Below, one piece after another: positions 24,605 to 32,618 of a stretch of 38,593 bases of DNA. The translations under genes were made by a program, and so were the position numbers. Within the stretch, counting starts at the first letter, position 1; every line of letters begins with the position of its first letter. The stretch lies in NCBI GenBank assembly GCA_026981855.1, contig JALSIB010000054.1:1-38593 (forward strand). The letters run 5' to 3'. Under the pieces are notes generated by a model. That model worked only from the letters and a program-made list of their open reading frames with translations, did not search any database and was not told the origin of the DNA. The stretch is from Methylothermaceae bacterium. Its GTDB lineage: Bacteria > Pseudomonadota > Gammaproteobacteria > Methylococcales > Methylothermaceae.

Positions 24605-25684
24605 TCAATAATGCAGTTGAGGTGGAATACGTTTGTCCGGGTTCTGGAACTTCAGGTCCACCGGGTGTTTCAGCTTGAAGTCGAAGGCGACCGTCCGGTT
24701 CTCGTTCAGCCACAATTGATAGTGGTTGGTGATGGCGCCGCTGTCCATGTCGAGAATGTCCCATCCGGTCCCGTCGCGGGAATGGAAGGGGTCGGCGCGG
24801 TTCATGAATACCGTCAGTTTCGGTACCTGGTTGGGCTTTTGGACATAGCTGACCGGATAGGGCCAGGGCCAGGCGGTGGCCATCATGGCGTAAAAGGTGA
24901 TGTTGCCGATCTGGTTGTATAGCACCTGATGTACGTGGCCATGGAGGACGGTCACCCGGCTGAAACGACGGAGCAATTTCTGCACCTTCTCGGCATCGTC
25001 GGTCCAGAAATTCCAGGGTTTGAAGATTTTGTACAGGGGCGAATGGGACAGGATCACGATGGGAATGGAATCATCGTATTTGGCCAGATCCTCCCGGAGC
25101 CACCGCAGTTGTCGCTCACCCACCATGAAAGGAGAGCCACGGGGATTGTCGAGCCGGGCCATGTTGAGCATCCGCTCCATCGGCGTGGTCCACTGATTGA
25201 TCCAGGCTTCGTGGGTGAGAATGCTGTTGAGAACCACGAAATGGACCCCTTTGTGGTCGAAGCTGTAATACAAGGGGCTGATTTTGTCCTGCCAGTATTC
25301 CCCCATGTCGAGATAGAAGTCATGTTCGCCGATCACCCACTTGAGGGGCGGGCGAAGCCCCGACAACAGTTCCAGGCCGTGATCCAGCTCCTCACGCTTG
25401 CCCAGTTGGGCCAGGTCGCCACCGTAGATTACGAAATCGGGCTTGGGATCCAGCAGGTTGACTTCCATCACCGCCTTGCGCAGTCCCCGATCGAAATTGG
25501 AAGTGAAGCGGGTACCCTTGATGTGGGTGAGGTGGGAGTCGGAAATGTAGGCGAAGGTGAAGGATTCGTGTTCCGCCGGTTTGCTGCCCAGTCCCCACGC
25601 CACCTCCACCAGGCTGAAGGGGAGGGTGGCGGCGGCACTCGCGGCGCCGAGGTGTTTGAGGAAGGTTCTGCGGTCGATGCTCAT
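24605..25684 (-). CDS. Tat-exported calcineurin-like metallophosphoesterase
   Basis: Encodes 359 residues. The N-terminus has a twin-arginine signal, RRTFLKHLG, and a hydrophobic stretch ending near residue 31. Metal-site motifs of the calcineurin-like family follow: DSH (Asp49, His51), GGD (Asp90), GEHD (120-122), LSHSP (His214) and HGHVH (248-252). In most relatives the third motif is GNHD; here Glu120 replaces the metal-bridging Asn. The enzyme should act folded in the periplasm on a phosphoester that cannot be inferred. It overlaps diheme peroxidase 1 by 4 bp, an unusual partner for a phosphoesterase. Confidence 0.87.
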   Translation of the reverse strand: MSIDRRTFLKHLGAASAAATLPFSLVEVAWGLGSKPAEHESFTFAYISDSHLTHIKGTRFTSNFDRGLRKAVMEVNLLDPKPDFVIYGGDLAQLGKREELDHGLELLSGLRPPLKWVIGEHDFYLDMGEYWQDKISPLYYSFDHKGVHFVVLNSILTHEAWINQWTTPMERMLNMARLDNPRGSPFMVGERQLRWLREDLAKYDDSIPIVILSHSPLYKIFKPWNFWTDDAEKVQKLLRRFSRVTVLHGHVHQVLYNQIGNITFYAMMATAWPWPYPVSYVQKPNQVPKLTVFMNRADPFHSRDGTGWDILDMDSGAITNHYQLWLNENRTVAFDFKLKHPVDLKFQNPDKRIPPQLHY

Positions 25685-26793
25685 GGTTGAACTCCTGTGG
25701 TTGCGAAGCGTTGACTGGTCAGGGATTTCAGAAAAGAGACCAGATCGGCCTTTTCCTCCGCAGTGAGGCGCAGGGGGCGGATGCCACTGTCGAGCATGGG
25801 ATTGTCGAAACCGCCACGGTCGTAGAAGTCCACCACCTCCTCCAGGGTTTTCAGGCTGCCATCGTGCATGTAAGGGGCCGTCAAGGCGATATTCCGCAGG
25901 GTGGAGGTTTTGAATCCACCGATATCCTCCACTTCCCCGGTGACGGCAAAGCGCCCCAGCTCCGAAATTTCCGCTTGGGTGAGGATGGCCTCATCGATAT
26001 CTTGGTTGGCCTGCTTCGCCTTGCGGAAGGTGGGAATGATTTCCGCCAACCGCGTTTCGATCCGGCCGAAGCCGACGCCGAGATTGTGAAACCGGTTGTC
26101 GGTGAACAAGGCCGTGGTGCTTTCGATCACATGGCAACTCACGCAGCGTCCCTTGCCGCGGAATACCGCCAGCCCGCGGATCGCGGAAGGAGAAAGCGCA
26201 TTCTTGTCGCCACCGAACTGGTATCGGTCGAAAGGGCTGTCGCCGGCCACCACCGTGCGTTCGAAGCTGGCGATGGCCTGGGCGACGTGATCGATGGTGA
26301 TTTGGGAAGGTGGGATCCCGAATGCCTGTTTGAAGTCCCTTTGATACCCTTGGTCGCGGCGGACGATATCGACGATGGGTTGGTGGTCTTTGAGACCGTG
26401 CTCGATGGGATTGATGAAGGGATCCTTGCTCTGTGCCTCCAGCGTCTTGCGGCGCCCGTCCCAAAACTGGGTGGTGAAGTAAGCGGCATTGATGACCGTC
26501 GGGGCATTGCGGGTTCCTTTCTGACCACTGATGCCCTCAGACACCGGCAATCCGTCCTGGAAGGCCCGTTCGGGCTTGTGGCAGTGGGCGCAGCTGATGG
26601 TGCCGTCGGCACTGAACCGCCTGTCTTCGAATAGTTTCCGGCCAAGCCGGGCCTTTTCCAGGGTCAGGGGGTTGTCCGCCGGAACCGGTACTGGCGGAAG
26701 CCCCAGCAGGGCCTGGGCGTCCGGCAGCTTGACTTCGTTGGCGGCCAGGGGAACAGCGATCGAGATAAGCGTGATGAAACAGCGGATCTTCAT
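25681..26793 (-). CDS. Diheme cytochrome c peroxidase/MauG-family protein 1
   Basis: Encodes 370 residues with a signal peptide (MKIRCFITLISIAVPLAA). Two heme sites are present: CAHCH (68-72) and CVSCH (217-221). Family segments include LGRKLFEDRRFSADGTISC, GTRNAPTVINAAYF, WDGRRKTLEAQ, ASFERTVVAG and TLRNIALTAPYMHDGSL. Proteins of this family reduce hydrogen peroxide or, like MauG, oxidise protein residues. It heads a three-gene unit with the phosphoesterase and a monoheme cytochrome. Whether it is a peroxidase or a protein-modifying enzyme cannot be told from the sequence. Confidence 0.9.
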   Translation of the reverse strand: MKIRCFITLISIAVPLAANEVKLPDAQALLGLPPVPVPADNPLTLEKARLGRKLFEDRRFSADGTISCAHCHKPERAFQDGLPVSEGISGQKGTRNAPTVINAAYFTTQFWDGRRKTLEAQSKDPFINPIEHGLKDHQPIVDIVRRDQGYQRDFKQAFGIPPSQITIDHVAQAIASFERTVVAGDSPFDRYQFGGDKNALSPSAIRGLAVFRGKGRCVSCHVIESTTALFTDNRFHNLGVGFGRIETRLAEIIPTFRKAKQANQDIDEAILTQAEISELGRFAVTGEVEDIGGFKTSTLRNIALTAPYMHDGSLKTLEEVVDFYDRGGFDNPMLDSGIRPLRLTAEEKADLVSFLKSLTSQRFATTGVQP

Positions 26794-26996
26794 GTCGGTT
26801 CACCGGTGGTGAATGATAAAGACGGCTGTATGGCCAAGACGGGGAATTGAAAAGAGGGGGTTTTGCCCATGGGGTCGATCCTCTCTAATTTGAATCTGTT
26901 CTTTAGTCTATGACCTTTCGGTTACCAAGGAATTGCAAAATCGGCCGGAAAAGTTACCGTTGTAACATTTCACCTGGTATCGGGCGGCTTTCGAAG
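26794..26996 (-). promoter_or_regulatory. Upstream region of peroxidase 1 operon with GTTAC palindromes
   Basis: The 203-bp gap between the kinase stop and the peroxidase 1 start holds two related palindromes: GGTTACC (26920-26926) and GTTAC-CGTT-GTAAC (26953-26966), about 36 bp apart centre to centre. The gap is AT-rich relative to its surroundings. They are candidate operator sites, perhaps for the nearby OmpR-type regulator. No clear -35/-10 pair was found. Confidence 0.35.
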
Positions 26997-28511
26997 TCAG
27001 GGCTTCTTGGGACGGCGGCAGGACTTCAACCCTTTGGGTAATTCGATGATGAACTCGGTGCCCCGGTCCGGCTCGCTCTCCACTCCGATCCGCCCGCCAT
27101 GATCCCGGACGATCCGCTGAACGATGGCGAGACCGAGGCCGGTTCCGAGCCCGCCCGGTTTACCGCTGGCAAAGGGTTCGAAGATTCGTTCGATGCGTGA
27201 TGGGGGAATGCCGCGGCCGCTGTCGTGAACCCGGATAAGAATCGTGTCGGAACCGGCGGGCTCCAGGGTCACGGTGATTTTGCCCTCACCCTCGATGGCC
27301 TCGGCAGCGTTGCGTACCAGGTTGACGATGACCTGCTGAAGTTCCCCAGCGCGTGCGGCGATGCGGCACCTGTCGTTCAGGCGGTTGAGGAAAGAAACCT
27401 GGATGGCTTCGGGAAGTGTGGGCGTAAGGAATCCGAGCGCTTCTTCGATGACGGCCGCAGGGGCCAGGGGCGTGAGGTCGTCCCCGCCGGGGCGGGCGAA
27501 CTGGAGCAGCCGTTGGATCAATTCGTGACCGCGGCCGACGATGGCTTCGATTCGGCTTAGGGCGTGATAGGGTGATTGGCCGTTCTCCAACTGTTCCCGG
27601 GCCAGGACTCCGTATCCCCGGATGCTGCCGAGCAGATTGTTGAAATCATGGGCGATGCCGCTGGCAAAGGTGCCCATGGCCTCCATTTTTCGGGCCTGCA
27701 GCAATTGTCGTTCGGTGTCGAGCCGCTGCCGCATTTCCTCGCCAAGGCGGCGGTGGGCGCGCTGAAGCCGCCGCAGGGCGTGAAACAGATAAGCCAGCAG
27801 CAGGATGGCAGTCAGATAGAGGGCCAGCCGGAATCGGTCGGCTCGCTTTTGCAAGGTGTCCAGGTGGCTTTCATGGACGCTTGCGATCCGGGTGGCGGTG
27901 ATGCCCAGCGGCGTGGTCAGCAAATTGGCCAGAATCTCTTCCAGTTCGGGCAAGCGTTGCAGGATCAGGCGGGTATGGGCCTCGAGGTGGGTGCCGCGCC
28001 CATTTTTCCCTGCTGGCAAGGTGTCGAGCAAGTCGGACAAGGATCGCTGGTGTCTCGGGTCGGGCCGGCGCATGAATTGCAGCATCGCGGCCCCCAGTGC
28101 CGGGAAAACCGGAGCCTCGTCCGTCAGGGCTTCCTGCAGGTGGAGAAAGTAGGCGAAGGAGTTGCGAACCAGGGCATGGGTGGACTTGAAGCGCTCGAGC
28201 TGCGCCGCTTTGTACCGCGCCATCCGTTTCAGGGTCTCCACTTGAGGCGCAAGTTCCCCCGGCAGGGCGGTGAGCGTGGAGAGATCCGAACGAATCTGAC
28301 CGATGGCATGGTTGATCGAGTCGTAGTGGAGAAGGTCGCCACCTCTCAGTAACAGCAGATCCCGGTTGAGTTCGGCGTCATGCAGCCGCAACGCCGTCAG
28401 GGCGGAGGCGAAGCGGACCGCATGCCTGACCTCCAGGGCGGTATAGCGGTACATGGCCGTCAGCAGGATGAGCATGCTCAGCAATAAGAACGTCGGCCGG
28501 AACGAAGTCAT
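26997..28511 (-). CDS. Membrane sensor histidine kinase
   Basis: Encodes 504 residues from ATG 28511, which overlaps the stop of peroxidase 2 by 4 bp; a longer frame runs into that gene but is not kinase-like. Two transmembrane helices (about 6-22 and 228-246) enclose a helical periplasmic domain of about 200 residues with RGGDLLHYDSINHAI. The kinase part has H-box GIAHDFNNLLGS (His288), N-box NLVRNAAEAI, G1 DSGRGIP, F-box FEPF and G2 GTGLGLAIV. The H-box resembles the NtrB-like HPK4 class. No receiver is attached. Cotranscription with a diheme peroxidase suggests it senses redox or peroxide state, or something the peroxidase produces. Confidence 0.88.
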   Translation of the reverse strand: MTSFRPTFLLLSMLILLTAMYRYTALEVRHAVRFASALTALRLHDAELNRDLLLLRGGDLLHYDSINHAIGQIRSDLSTLTALPGELAPQVETLKRMARYKAAQLERFKSTHALVRNSFAYFLHLQEALTDEAPVFPALGAAMLQFMRRPDPRHQRSLSDLLDTLPAGKNGRGTHLEAHTRLILQRLPELEEILANLLTTPLGITATRIASVHESHLDTLQKRADRFRLALYLTAILLLAYLFHALRRLQRAHRRLGEEMRQRLDTERQLLQARKMEAMGTFASGIAHDFNNLLGSIRGYGVLAREQLENGQSPYHALSRIEAIVGRGHELIQRLLQFARPGGDDLTPLAPAAVIEEALGFLTPTLPEAIQVSFLNRLNDRCRIAARAGELQQVIVNLVRNAAEAIEGEGKITVTLEPAGSDTILIRVHDSGRGIPPSRIERIFEPFASGKPGGLGTGLGLAIVQRIVRDHGGRIGVESEPDRGTEFIIELPKGLKSCRRPKKP

Positions 28512-29431
28512 GGCATGTCGCCCAGCGCGCGTCCCCGGTAATGTCCGGTCAGGCTGTGGAGGAATTCGACGATCAGTGCGATGTCCTCCTTGCTCATCCG
28601 GGTGCCGAGCTGATATTCGGCCATCAGCGCCACGGCCTTTTCCAGGGTTTCCACCCGTCCGTCGTGGAAATAGGGGGCGGTGACCGCCACGTTGCGGAGG
28701 CTGGGAACACGGAATATTCGCAGATCCTCGCTTTTGCCGGTGATGGCGAAGCGCCCCGGGTCGCGGGTGTCGTATTCCCCGAAGATCCCCAGCTTCTGAT
28801 AGAGGTTTCCACCGATGTTGGCTCCTTGATGGCAAGCACTGCATCCATATTGTTTGAACAATCGGTACCCTTGTCGCTGACGCGGAGTCAGGGCGGCGGT
28901 CTCGCCACGAAGGAAACGGTCGATGGGGGCGTTTGGGGTCACCAGGGTGCGCTCGAAGGTCACCAATGCGTCGATGATCCCGTCGGCATCGATGATGCCA
29001 TACAAGGGTTTGAACAGCCGGGGATAGAGGCGGTCTGCGCGCAGCCGTTTCAGCACCCGCATCCAGTCCACCTGCATGTCGCGCTGTAACGCCACCAAGG
29101 CTTGTTTTTGCAGGCTGTGCAGGTCTCCATACCAATGGAGGCGGAAATTGAACACCGCATTGAAGACCGTGGGCGTATTGTGCGGATAGGGGCCTGTGGG
29201 AACGGATGGCAGGGGAAGGCCGTCGTCACCGCCCGACTCCAGGCGATGGCAGCTGGCGCAGCTCAACCGGCCGCTCCCGCTCAAGCGGGGGTCGTGGAAC
29301 AATCGCTCTCCCAAAGCCGCCTTGTCTCTGGAGACGGCGGGTGGCGGCGGTAAGGGAAGAAGCGGTTCGGCGGAGAAAAGCGGACCTGGCGGCAGCACAA
29401 TCCAGAGCAGGAAAACAACGATGCGCGTCAT
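28508..29431 (-). CDS. Diheme cytochrome c peroxidase/MauG-family protein 2
   Basis: Encodes 307 residues from ATG 29431; this start has AGGA upstream and gives a clean signal peptide (MTRIVVFLLWIVLPPGPLFSA). An ATG six codons earlier (29449) is possible. Heme sites are CASCH (58-62) and CSACH (197-201). Family segments are LGERLFHDPRLSGSGRLSC, NTPTVFNAVFNFRLHWYG, VTFERTLVTPNAPIDRFL and SLRNVAVTAPYFHDGR. It is shorter and more divergent than peroxidase 1 and lacks that protein's WDGRRKTLEAQ form. It leads an operon with the sensor kinase, so it may be part of the signal input rather than a bulk detoxifying enzyme. Confidence 0.88.
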   Translation of the reverse strand: MTRIVVFLLWIVLPPGPLFSAEPLLPLPPPPAVSRDKAALGERLFHDPRLSGSGRLSCASCHRLESGGDDGLPLPSVPTGPYPHNTPTVFNAVFNFRLHWYGDLHSLQKQALVALQRDMQVDWMRVLKRLRADRLYPRLFKPLYGIIDADGIIDALVTFERTLVTPNAPIDRFLRGETAALTPRQRQGYRLFKQYGCSACHQGANIGGNLYQKLGIFGEYDTRDPGRFAITGKSEDLRIFRVPSLRNVAVTAPYFHDGRVETLEKAVALMAEYQLGTRMSKEDIALIVEFLHSLTGHYRGRALGDMP

Positions 29432-29458
29432 TTTCCCGGATCCTGTCATGGTGATTCA

Positions 29459-29490
29459 GGCATTCGCCGGCAGCGTGGCCGGCGAACGCC
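29459..29490 (-). terminator. Hairpin between PEP-CTERM gene and peroxidase 2
   Basis: Inverted repeats TTCGCCGGC (29463-29471) and GCCGGCGAA (29478-29486) form a perfect 9-bp stem with a 6-nt loop, extendable to 12 of 13 pairs. It lies about 20 nt after the PEP-CTERM stop. There is no T-run on the minus strand, so it is either a weak terminator or a structured leader for peroxidase 2. Confidence 0.45.
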
Positions 29491-29508
29491 AAGGGGGGGT
29501 GGAGGCGC

Positions 29509-30366
29509 TCAGCCTGGAGACCGGGTGGCGCGTGCTCGAATGATGGCCGCCATGCAGAACGCCAGCAGCAGAATGGCGGCTGTCGGGGGTTCGGGGACGG
29601 TAATGCCGACCCGAACCTGGAGGGAGGTGACCGTGTTCTCCGGCAGTAGAATACCCAGGCATCCGCCGGTTTTGCCTATGGCTGCGCATAGCTGATCATT
29701 GAACGGATTGAGTCCCTCGATTTGCATGAAACTCGTGTAACGGTGGCCGAAGAAGTCGAATTGTCCCACGAAAGCATCATAGCTATCCACATACGCCATG
29801 CCTACGGGTTCGACCACCGCCATGTCGGAGCAGGGGGTCGGGCCTGGCAGGAGGCAGGTTCCGGAATCGGGCGTATCCACATAAAAGATATTCCAGAACA
29901 AGGGGAGGTGGTTTTCACCGGTTCCTGGAATCCCTTGCTCGTAAAAGGATGGCGCTATTGCGTCGGACCACACGCCATCCATCAAGCCGCCGTAGACCAG
30001 GGCGGGCCCCTGGCTTTGACGGTTGACGAATTCGATCTTCACCGTTTCCACGAATTCACCGTTGGTGAACATCGTGGTGACATGATGGCCACCGGTAGGG
30101 CCGCCGACGGAAAGAGAACTGATTTCACTTCCGCTTCCCCATGAAAGCGTTGCCGGCGCCCCGCCGAGCGTGGGTTCGGGGCTTGGATCCGAACCGCTCA
30201 GTCCCGATGCCAGACCGGTCACCGGCCCTTCGGCCGTCGAGGCGGTGGTGACAAAGCCCGATTCCACCCTCACCTTCCATTCCGTCACCACGGGAAAGGC
30301 CGAAACCGGGGTGGATGCCCAAAGTAACATGAAGAAACCCAACGAAGCATGAATTGTCCGAGTCAT
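29509..30366 (-). CDS. PEP-CTERM sorting-domain protein
   Basis: Encodes 285 residues. A signal peptide (about 1-23, ending PVSA) precedes a Gly/Ser/Thr-rich beta-type secreted domain with four cysteines. The last 29 residues form the sorting signal: VPEPPT (from about 257), a hydrophobic helix AAILLLAFCMAAII and the basic end RARATR. Such proteins are processed by exosortase and exported with exopolysaccharide. The ribosome binding site GGGAGG lies 8 nt before ATG 30366. The upstream DNA has two hairpin repeats. No exosortase gene is in the window. The function of the body is not recognisable. Confidence 0.9.
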   Translation of the reverse strand: MTRTIHASLGFFMLLWASTPVSAFPVVTEWKVRVESGFVTTASTAEGPVTGLASGLSGSDPSPEPTLGGAPATLSWGSGSEISSLSVGGPTGGHHVTTMFTNGEFVETVKIEFVNRQSQGPALVYGGLMDGVWSDAIAPSFYEQGIPGTGENHLPLFWNIFYVDTPDSGTCLLPGPTPCSDMAVVEPVGMAYVDSYDAFVGQFDFFGHRYTSFMQIEGLNPFNDQLCAAIGKTGGCLGILLPENTVTSLQVRVGITVPEPPTAAILLLAFCMAAIIRARATRSPG

Positions 30367-30404
30367 GGAAAACGCCTCCCTCTTTATTTTTACAAATTAT
30401 GACT

Positions 30405-30453
30405 GTCGCTTTACAGCGACGCTCAGTATTTTCAACTGTCGCTTAATGGCGAC
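30405..30453. repeat. Twin hairpin repeats upstream of PEP-CTERM gene
   Basis: Two copies of a short palindrome occur 33 bp apart: GTCGCT-TTAC-AGCGAC (30405-30420) and GTCGC-TTAATG-GCGAC (30438-30453), both preceded by CT. On the minus strand each reads GTCGC...TAAAGCGACAGT or TTAAGCGACAGT. The spacing is close to three helical turns, as expected for a pair of protein binding sites. They lie 40-90 bp before the PEP-CTERM start and about 130-180 bp before pfkB. Confidence 0.6.
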
Positions 30454-30586
30454 TGAATGAGGAAGGCACCTCTTTCGTCAATGGTTTGCTTGTTCGAATG
30501 AGGGGCCTGCGGGGAGATGCCATTCGCTTTTATTGACTGAATGAGGCGGTTATAGTGTGTAGTCCGAATAGTATTGGGGGAAATGG

Positions 30587-31519
30587 ATGGAGATCGTCAC
30601 CTTGACCCTGAATCCCGCCGTGGATGTGACCTACGAGATCGGGCATTTGATCCCCGACCGAAAGGTCCATGCCAGCGCCACCCGCTTCGACGCGGGGGGC
30701 AACGGCATCAATGTCGGAAGGGCGCTCAAACGGCTGGGTGTCCACGCGAGCAACTTTTGCGTCCTGGCGGGGGAGACGGGCCAGTTTCTCCAGCGGTTGT
30801 TGCGCAAGCACGTCGATGATCCGGTCTATGAATGGGTGGAAAAGGAAACCCGGATCAATTGTACGATCCTGGAGCGGGATAGCGGAAATCAGTTCGAGGT
30901 CAGCGGAATCGGGCCCGATTTGCCGAAACCGCGGCAGGACAGGCTGCTCGACAAATTCGTCGCCACGGTGGGCCGAGGCTTTGGTGTGGTCACGGGTTCG
31001 GTGCCGCCGGGGGTCGGCCATGATGTCTATGCCAGGCTGATCGAACGGATTCAGGGACGGGGGGGGAGGGTGGTGCTCGACGCCCATGGAGATTTGCTGC
31101 GGCAAGGGATCGAGGCGGCCCCCTTTTTGGTGAAACCGAATCTTTTCGAATTGGGACAATTGGCCGGAAGGCCCCTCGGCGGAATGCCGGAGGTGGCTTC
31201 GGTGGCGCGGGGGCTGTTGCATAAAGGAGTGGAATGTGTCTGTGTGTCGTTGGGGGGGGAAGGCGCTTTGCTGGTGACTTCGTCCGTCACTTTGCATGCC
31301 CTGCCACCCCCAGTGGAAGTCCGTTCGACAGTGGGAGCCGGGGATTCCATGGTGGGTGGGCTGGTGGCCGGCTTTGCCAGGGATGAATCCCTCCAGGAGA
31401 CGCTAAAACTTGCGGTTGCCTGTAGTGCCGGGACGGTGAAACAGCCTGGTACGGAATTGTTCGATCCCACCGATCTGCCTGAACTGATTCGACGGGTCGA
31501 AATCTCGGTTGTGGAATAA
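30587..31519 (+). CDS. pfkB: PfkB-family sugar kinase, likely 1- or 6-phosphofructokinase
   Basis: Encodes 310 residues, the length of E. coli Pfk-2. The N-terminus ITLTLNPAVD type (MEIVTLTLNPAVDVTY) and the ribokinase signature FDAGGNGINVGRALKRLG place it with fructose-phosphate and tagatose-phosphate kinases. The catalytic motif STVGAGDSMVGG holds Asp253, and VKPN (182-185) binds nucleotide. In a methylotroph using the ribulose monophosphate cycle such a kinase would make fructose 1,6-bisphosphate, but the exact substrate is not readable. It precedes marC by 16 nt. The ribosome binding site is GGGGGAAA. Confidence 0.85.
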   Translation: MEIVTLTLNPAVDVTYEIGHLIPDRKVHASATRFDAGGNGINVGRALKRLGVHASNFCVLAGETGQFLQRLLRKHVDDPVYEWVEKETRINCTILERDSGNQFEVSGIGPDLPKPRQDRLLDKFVATVGRGFGVVTGSVPPGVGHDVYARLIERIQGRGGRVVLDAHGDLLRQGIEAAPFLVKPNLFELGQLAGRPLGGMPEVASVARGLLHKGVECVCVSLGGEGALLVTSSVTLHALPPPVEVRSTVGAGDSMVGGLVAGFARDESLQETLKLAVACSAGTVKQPGTELFDPTDLPELIRRVEISVVE

Positions 31520-31535
31520 CCTTTGGGGGTGCCTT

Positions 31536-32186
31536 ATGTTGTTCATCTTGAAAGCGTTCATCAGTCTGTTGATCATCGTCAATCCGCTCGATGCCTTGGC
31601 CGGATTCTTTGCCTTGTCCGCCGACCGCCCGCTGGAGGAGCGGCGTTCCATCGCCCGGACGGCCGCCATGGCGATGACGGTGATCCTGTTGGTTTCGGTA
31701 TGGTTGGGCGAATGGGTGCTGATGCTGTTCGGTATCAGCCTCGGTGCATTCCAGGTGGGAGGCGGGCTGGTCGTCCTGCTGATGGCCATCGCGATGCTGT
31801 ATGCCCGTTCCAGTGCGTTGACCCAGACCACTGCCGAAACCGACGAGGCCGCCGGTCGTGACAGCATCGCCATTGTTCCCTTGGCCATTCCGATCATGGC
31901 AGGTCCCGGTGCCATCAGTGTCGCCATTCACCATGCCTACCATGCCGGTGGGGTGGGTGCCAGAATCGTTTTGTCGGCGGTGGTGCTGCTGGTGGGTTAT
32001 GTCATCTGGATGATTTTGCGCAAAGGAGAAACCATCCAGGCGTTTTTCGGCCTGACGGGGATCAATATTCTCCGCCGGGTGGCGGGGCTGATTCTGGCTG
32101 CGGTGGGGGTGCAGATCATCGCCAATGGTCTGGTCGATCTTTTCCCCGGGTTGATGGGTTCAGGCAGTGTCGGTCATCTTGACTGA
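31536..32186 (+). CDS. MarC-family integral membrane protein
   Basis: Encodes 216 residues from ATG 31536, with GGGGG upstream. Six hydrophobic segments are visible. Family markers are IVNPLDALAGFFALS, the helix FGISLGAFQVGGGLVVLLMAI, and VPLAIPIMAGPGAISVAI. MarC proteins are of unknown transport function and were once misassigned to multiple antibiotic resistance. It follows pfkB closely, so they are likely cotranscribed. Its 3' end overlaps the convergent MFS remnant by 27 bp. Confidence 0.88.
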   Translation: MLFILKAFISLLIIVNPLDALAGFFALSADRPLEERRSIARTAAMAMTVILLVSVWLGEWVLMLFGISLGAFQVGGGLVVLLMAIAMLYARSSALTQTTAETDEAAGRDSIAIVPLAIPIMAGPGAISVAIHHAYHAGGVGARIVLSAVVLLVGYVIWMILRKGETIQAFFGLTGINILRRVAGLILAAVGVQIIANGLVDLFPGLMGSGSVGHLD

Positions 32187-32618
32187 TCTGGCCAGAATGA
32201 AGAGCACCAAGGCCGCGGTCAGAGTGATGCCCGCGGCCAGCAGGAAAGCAACCGGCGTCCCCCAGCCTTGCCAGACGATTCCAAAGAGCACCGCACCCGG
32301 AAGTGCCGTCAGGCCAACGGTCATGTGGAACAGCCCGAACGCGGTGGCCTTGAGCTCTGGAGGAGCATGGTTTCCGATCAGCGCGTGCTCCGGTCCTTCG
32401 GTCAGCGCCAGCGATCCGGCATAGGCCAGAAAAAGGCCCCACGTCAGGAGGGGGCCGTCCGCCGCCAGAGCCAGCATGACGAGGGATGCCACCCTCAGCC
32501 CCCACCCCGTCAGGAGGACCGGCAGGCGCCCCAAGTGATCCGACAGTTCCCCACCCAGCATGGCCAGCGGGGTCTTCACCAGACTGGCCGCGGCCCACAA
32601 TAGCGGGGCCCCAGGCGA
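32160..32618 (-). pseudogene. C-terminal remnant of an MFS transporter
   Basis: About 152 residues show an MFS C-terminal half: LLWAAASLVKTPLAMLGG and SDHLGRLPVLLTG (the loop motif), then four more hydrophobic segments including ALTEGPEHALIGNHAP. A full MFS protein has about 400 residues, so the N-terminal half is missing. The frame runs upstream without a break until the TGA at 32621-32619, which is the stop codon of the glycosyltransferase gene in the same frame. The only internal start is TTG 32600, with no ribosome binding site. It is most simply a truncated gene whose 5' part was lost when the glycosyltransferase gene came to lie here. An assembly join is possible. Confidence 0.75.

Noticed and set aside
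28512-29135. An N-terminal extension of the sensor kinase into the peroxidase 2 gene
   Set aside because: The extension is Arg/Pro-rich shadow sequence; ATG 28511 overlaps the peroxidase stop and begins directly with a transmembrane helix.
30533-30556. TTGACT and TATAGT as a pfkB promoter
   Set aside because: The spacer is only 12 bp, too short for a normal sigma-70 promoter.
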